From Actinomadura sp. WMMA1423 (GTDB lineage Bacteria; Actinomycetota; Actinomycetes; Streptosporangiales; Streptosporangiaceae), in NCBI RefSeq assembly GCF_006547145.1, contig NZ_CP041244.1, forward strand, positions 4,960,001-5,024,000: DNA of 64,000 nt. The letters run 5' to 3'. The notes beneath the pieces were generated by a model. The model did no database searches. It saw nothing but the letters and a program-made list of their open reading frames with translations, and was not told the DNA's origin. The translations under genes and the position numbers were made by a program. Numbering within the stretch: position 1 is the first letter of the stretch; each line of letters starts with the position of its first letter. This document shows, piece after piece, positions 61,089-64,000 of this stretch.

Positions 61089-61110
61089 AGTAGCACGACT
61101 GTGCTACTAA
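61089..61110. promoter_or_regulatory. Perfect 22-bp TetR-type operator
   Basis: TAGTAGCAC-gact-GTGCTACTA has nine-base arms around a four-base core. It ends six bases before the TetR start, overlapping its likely -10 (TACTAA). A TetR dimer here would repress both itself and the divergent gene. Confidence 0.7.
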
Positions 61111-61116
61111 TGGGGG

Positions 61117-61707
61117 ATGCCTCGAACGGTGGACGGTGAGCAGCGGCGCCAGGACGTGGTCGCGGCGGTGTGGCGGGTGATCCTGCGCGACGGGCTGGAC
61201 CGGGCCTCGGTTCGCAACGTGGCGAGCGAAGCCGGCCTGTCGATGGGGTCGCTGCGGCACTACTTCGCCACGCAGTCCGAGCTGCTGGCGTTCACGCTGC
61301 GCGCGATCATCGAACGGATCCAGCAGCGGATTGCCGCGCTTCCCCCCGAGCCCGACGAGCGACGCCGCGCCGAGATGGTGCTGGCCGAACTGCTGCCGAT
61401 GGACGCGGAGCGCGCCGTCGAGAACCGGGTATGGCTGGCCTTCACCGCGCGCGCGATGGTCGATCCGAAGCTCGGCGCCCTGCAGAGCGAGGGGTACGCC
61501 CTCCTGCGCGAGGGCTGCCGCACCGTCGTGCGCTCGCTGGAGGTGCCCGCGTCCGCCGGGGACCGCGAGGCCGACCGGCTGCACGCCCTCGTCGACGGCC
61601 TGGCCGTCCACGCCGCGACCCATCCCGAGGTGGCCACCCCGGCCCGGATGCGCGAGGTCATCGCCGCCCACCTCGCCGAGCTCTGCCGTCCCCCGGAGGA
61701 CGTCTGA
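61117..61707 (+). CDS. TetR-family transcriptional repressor
   Basis: A 196-residue regulator. The N-terminal helix-turn-helix covers about residues 10-55 (RQDVVAAVWRVILRDGLDRAS in part, VRNVASEAGLSMGSLRHYFATQSEL in part, with the TetR SMGSLRHYF signature). The C-terminal ligand-binding domain is helical (about 65-190), resembling BetI/TetR_C_6-type regulators. The start ATG 61117 lies six bases after the operator; the transcript may be leaderless. It likely represses the divergent membrane protein gene through the twin palindromes. Confidence 0.93.
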   Translation: MPRTVDGEQRRQDVVAAVWRVILRDGLDRASVRNVASEAGLSMGSLRHYFATQSELLAFTLRAIIERIQQRIAALPPEPDERRRAEMVLAELLPMDAERAVENRVWLAFTARAMVDPKLGALQSEGYALLREGCRTVVRSLEVPASAGDREADRLHALVDGLAVHAATHPEVATPARMREVIAAHLAELCRPPEDV

Positions 61708-61751
61708 CCGGCCGAGGCCCTGTCCGGAGCAGCGTCGCCCCCTTGCGAACG

Positions 61752-61840
61752 TCAGGCTGAACCGGACGGCGCGTGGCTCGGATCCACGACGCAGAACGCG
61801 TTTCCGTCCGGGGCTGCGAGAACGACGAAGTTCGGGGCCG
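61752..61840 (-). pseudogene. VOC/glyoxalase-family 3' remnant
   Basis: About 28 codons ending in TGA at 61754-61752 read PNFVVLAAPDGNAFCVVDPS, the terminal strand and loop of the VOC (glyoxalase/dioxygenase-like) fold (usual form FVVLADPEGNEFCVVD). No further part of the gene is found upstream, where another gene ends. The piece is a truncated leftover. Confidence 0.6.
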
Positions 61841-61870
61841 GTGGGCTGGCGAGTCCGGCTGCCGGCCGAG

Positions 61871-62698
61871 TCAGGCGATGACCGCGAGCAGGGCTGTGAT
61901 GGCCGTGGTGAGTTCGGCGTCGCCGGTCGTCGTCGAGCGCTGACGAGCCTGCTGCTCGGTGATGCCCCGGGTCGCCAGGCGCCAGAAGGTGTCCTGGTCC
62001 ATCGAGACGAGTGCGGTCGGCTCCCCCACGGGTCGGGCCATCCGCCACCGTGCGTCCTGCCGGACCGCGCCCCAGCGCCCACCCGCCGGGCCGAGGACCT
62101 CCAGGTGAGCCGTGGCGCCTTCGGGACGGTCGTGCATCCGCAAGGCGTGCGGCAGGCCGCGCGCGAAGACGTCCAGCACCGGAGCCATGAGTTCGGGTTC
62201 GGTGGCGCCCGGAGCCGAGACGGCGTCGCGGACCTGCTGCTGGTGGGCCCAGAACTCGGTGTAGTCGCGGCCGATGTCGAGCCAGGCGGGGCTGTCGATG
62301 TCGGTGGCGGCCCAGGAGACGTTCAGGTCGGCGGCGGCGTGGAGGTCCTGTGCCGCCCACACGGCGTCGAGGCGAGGGCCCAGATGGTCCAGCAGTTCGA
62401 TCATCAGTTGCGGGCTGAGCTGGCGGGACGCCCGGACGAACTCCTCGTTGGTGCGCGCCAGATGGGCGGGGAGCGTCTCGTCGTCGGCGAAGATCGCGCC
62501 ACTGTGCCCGTCGCGGCTGCCCGACAGGCGCCGCATGTAGTCGCCCAGCACATGAGCGACGACGTCACGCACGTCCCAGCCGGGGCACACCGTGGGCATG
62601 GCCCATTCGGCGGGGCCCAGGGTCCTGAGCAGGTCGAGCATGGCCTGCCGCTCGCGCGGGAACAGGGGACGGACGTCGATGGCCGGACCAAAGATCAT
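61871..62698 (-). CDS. MDMPI/DinB-like (maleylpyruvate isomerase N-terminal) protein
   Basis: A 275-residue protein. The N-terminal four-helix bundle shows LRTLGPAEWAMPTVCPGWDVRDVVAHVLGDYMRRL, here split as LGPAEWAMPTVCPGWDV and RDVVAHVLGDYMRRL, which is the mycothiol-dependent maleylpyruvate isomerase/DinB_2 signature with WxVRDVxAHxL and a metal-binding His. The later DIGRDYTEFWAHQQQVRDA gives the third helix; its EFWAHQ holds a second His ligand. The rest is an MDMPI C-terminal domain. These thiol-dependent enzymes detoxify or isomerise small molecules, often with mycothiol. TATGGT six bases before ATG 62698 suggests a leaderless mRNA. Confidence 0.88.
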   Translation of the reverse strand: MIFGPAIDVRPLFPRERQAMLDLLRTLGPAEWAMPTVCPGWDVRDVVAHVLGDYMRRLSGSRDGHSGAIFADDETLPAHLARTNEEFVRASRQLSPQLMIELLDHLGPRLDAVWAAQDLHAAADLNVSWAATDIDSPAWLDIGRDYTEFWAHQQQVRDAVSAPGATEPELMAPVLDVFARGLPHALRMHDRPEGATAHLEVLGPAGGRWGAVRQDARWRMARPVGEPTALVSMDQDTFWRLATRGITEQQARQRSTTTGDAELTTAITALLAVIA

Positions 62699-62704
62699 CT
62701 CGTG

Positions 62705-62710
62705 ACCATA
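62705..62710 (-). promoter_or_regulatory. Leaderless-type -10 of the MDMPI-like gene
   Basis: On the minus strand TATGGT ends six bases before ATG 62698. No ribosome binding site lies between. Supports leaderless initiation. Confidence 0.45.
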
Positions 62711-62775
62711 CTGACCCCGGTTCGATCCCTCCACGGATTTCCTGCCCGGCCCGGGCGCCGCCGGACGGCCGCGGG

Positions 62776-64000
62776 TCATCCGGTCACCGACTCGGAGTCG
62801 CGGTCGGGCCGGGCGGCGCTCGGGACGTCCGGAGTGGCCTCGTCGGTGAGGAAGCCGCCGGACTGGTGGTGCCAGAGACGGGCATAAGGGCCGTTGGACT
62901 CGAGGAGTTCCAGGTGGGAGCCCTCTTCGAGGACGCGGCCGCGGTCGAGGACGACCAGGCGGTCCATGCGGACGACCGTGCTCAGACGGTGCGCGACGAC
63001 CAGTGCTGTGCGGTCGCGCATCAGGTGCCACAGGGCTTCCTGGACGAGGAGTTCGCTTTCGGAGTCCAGCGCGCTGGTCGCCTCGTCCAGGAGGAGGATC
63101 GGAGCGTCTCGAAGGATCGCGCGGGCCAGGGCGACGCGCTGCCGCTGACCGCCGGAGAGCTTGACGCCCCGCTCGCCGACCAGGGTGTCGAACCCGTCCG
63201 GAAGGCTCTCGACGAACTCGGTGACGTGCGCCGCCCGCGCGGCCCGGAGGACCTCGGTCTCGGTGGCGCCCGGCCGGGCGAAGGCGATGTTGTCGCGCAC
63301 CGACCGGTGGAACATCGCGGGTTCCTGCGGGACGTAGGCGATGAGGTCGCGCAGGTCGCTCTGGCGCAGCCGCGCGATGTCCTGGCCGCCGACGAGGATC
63401 CGGCCGCCGTCGACGTCCATGAGACGCAGGAGCAGCCGGGAGAGGGTGGTCTTGCCGCCGCCGGACCGGCCCACCAGACCGATCTTGGCACCGCCGGGGA
63501 TCTCCAGGTCCAGCCCCTCGAACAGGGGCGGGCCGTCACCGTGCGCGAACAGTACCCGCTCGAAACGGATCGAGGCGTCGACCGGACGCAGCGGCTGCGG
63601 GTCGGGCGGGTCCACGACGGTAGGCGGCTTTAGGAGCAACTCGGTGAACTGCGCGCTCTCGGTGAGCGTGCTCTCCATCCGCCGGTAGATCTGGTTGAAC
63701 TCGAACATGATGCGTGTCGCGTTGCTGTAGTAGGAGAACGTCACGACGATCGCCTCGACCCCGAGCCCCCCGCGAAGTGCCACCGCGACGAGCAGGCCCA
63801 GGGCGCTGGTGATGATCGTCATCGGCGCGACGACCGTGTCGACCCGGAGGTTGGCGTAGTCCCAGGAGCGCAGTGACAGGCGGTGCTGCTCGACGGCCCG
63901 GCCGCGGAACTCGGCGGCCTCCCGCTCCTCGGCGGCGAACGCGCGGACCGTCTCCATGTTGGTCAGCACGTCGGCGACGTGGCCGGACACTCGCACCTTC
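62776..64000 (-). CDS. ABC transporter, fused permease/ATPase (3' part; runs off window)
   Basis: Over 400 codons of the C-terminal part of an ABC exporter half-transporter are present; the gene starts beyond the window. The visible membrane portion has SDWxxN-like helices (TIITSALGLLVAVALRGGLG in part) of the ABC_membrane domain. The ATPase domain contains Walker A GLVGRSGGGKTTL, Q-loop YVPQEPAMF, signature LSGGQRQRVALARA, Walker B PILLLDEATSALD and the H-loop VVAHRLSTV. All motifs are intact. The family exports peptides, lipids or drugs. The substrate is unknown and the partner half-transporter would lie outside the window. Confidence 0.93.
   Translation of the reverse strand, partial: KVRVSGHVADVLTNMETVRAFAAEEREAAEFRGRAVEQHRLSLRSWDYANLRVDTVVAPMTIITSALGLLVAVALRGGLGVEAIVVTFSYYSNATRIMFEFNQIYRRMESTLTESAQFTELLLKPPTVVDPPDPQPLRPVDASIRFERVLFAHGDGPPLFEGLDLEIPGGAKIGLVGRSGGGKTTLSRLLLRLMDVDGGRILVGGQDIARLRQSDLRDLIAYVPQEPAMFHRSVRDNIAFARPGATETEVLRAARAAHVTEFVESLPDGFDTLVGERGVKLSGGQRQRVALARAILRDAPILLLDEATSALDSESELLVQEALWHLMRDRTALVVAHRLSTVVRMDRLVVLDRGRVLEEGSHLELLESNGPYARLWHHQSGGFLTDEATPDVPSAARPDRDSESVTG

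Overview
This is a 64 kb piece of a very GC-rich chromosome. Frequent GTG starts, four-base ATGA/GTGA gene overlaps, several leaderless TANNNT-N6/7-start promoters, many SDRs and LuxR/TetR/XRE regulators, a PknG-type kinase and a CebR-type operator all point to a filamentous actinomycete. An Actinomadura/Thermomonosporaceae-like member of the Streptosporangiales is my best guess, but that is inference, as no rRNA or marker phylogeny is available here. Two tRNA genes are present (Arg-ACG and Ser-GCU). There is no rRNA, CRISPR array or recognisable transposase.

Layout, left to right. (1) 0-12.9 kb is core-like: the start of a pknG-type kinase gene with its coupled partner; two coupled CNNM/CorC-type membrane proteins; a His-rich CDF metal exporter; a 1174-residue coiled-coil protein that appears to carry the decayed N-terminal half of an SF1 helicase; small membrane proteins; a HAD phosphatase; and recQ. 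(2) 13.1-24.4 kb holds a DUF5666 protein with an OmpR-type two-component system behind an 11-bp-period direct repeat, an epoxide hydrolase/SDR pair, an acetate-type transporter, a DUF1707 protein, AraC and RibD-like genes, two lipoproteins and the two tRNAs. (3) 25-33.9 kb is accessory metabolism: a hydrolase, a quinone oxidoreductase, a LAL-type LuxR regulator, an SDR, a DUF6745/pentapeptide protein, and a secreted GH6 cellulase behind a perfect 14-bp CebR box. (4) 34.7-53.4 kb is a mosaic that looks like an immunity or conflict island. It contains an alpha/alpha-toroid protein coupled to a GT4 glycosyltransferase in noticeably AT-richer DNA, a large STAND-like NTPase, head-to-head broken genes (haloacid dehalogenase and aldehyde dehydrogenase), an ASCH protein, a coupled Hsp70-like/KAP NTPase pair, an SDR, a SigG-like sigma factor with a hydrolase, and a TIR protein/membrane protein/zinc-ribbon operon next to an XRE regulator. 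(5) 53.6-64 kb holds DUF4419, a NarL-type two-component system with a divergent membrane protein, a hydrolase, a TcpD-like small membrane protein, a TetR/membrane protein divergon with two palindromic operators, a DinB/MDMPI-like protein, and the 3' part of an ABC exporter gene.

The most interesting system candidate is the TIR operon at 47994-51586. The TIR protein ends with, and its translationally coupled membrane partner begins with, nearly the same motif (DVN[I/V]GFQA[D/E]N). This suggests that a shared homotypic or amyloid-like contact couples sensor to effector. The Hsp70-like/KAP pair and the STAND-like NTPase nearby fit the same theme. These functional readings are inference: only the motifs, overlaps and gene order are seen directly.
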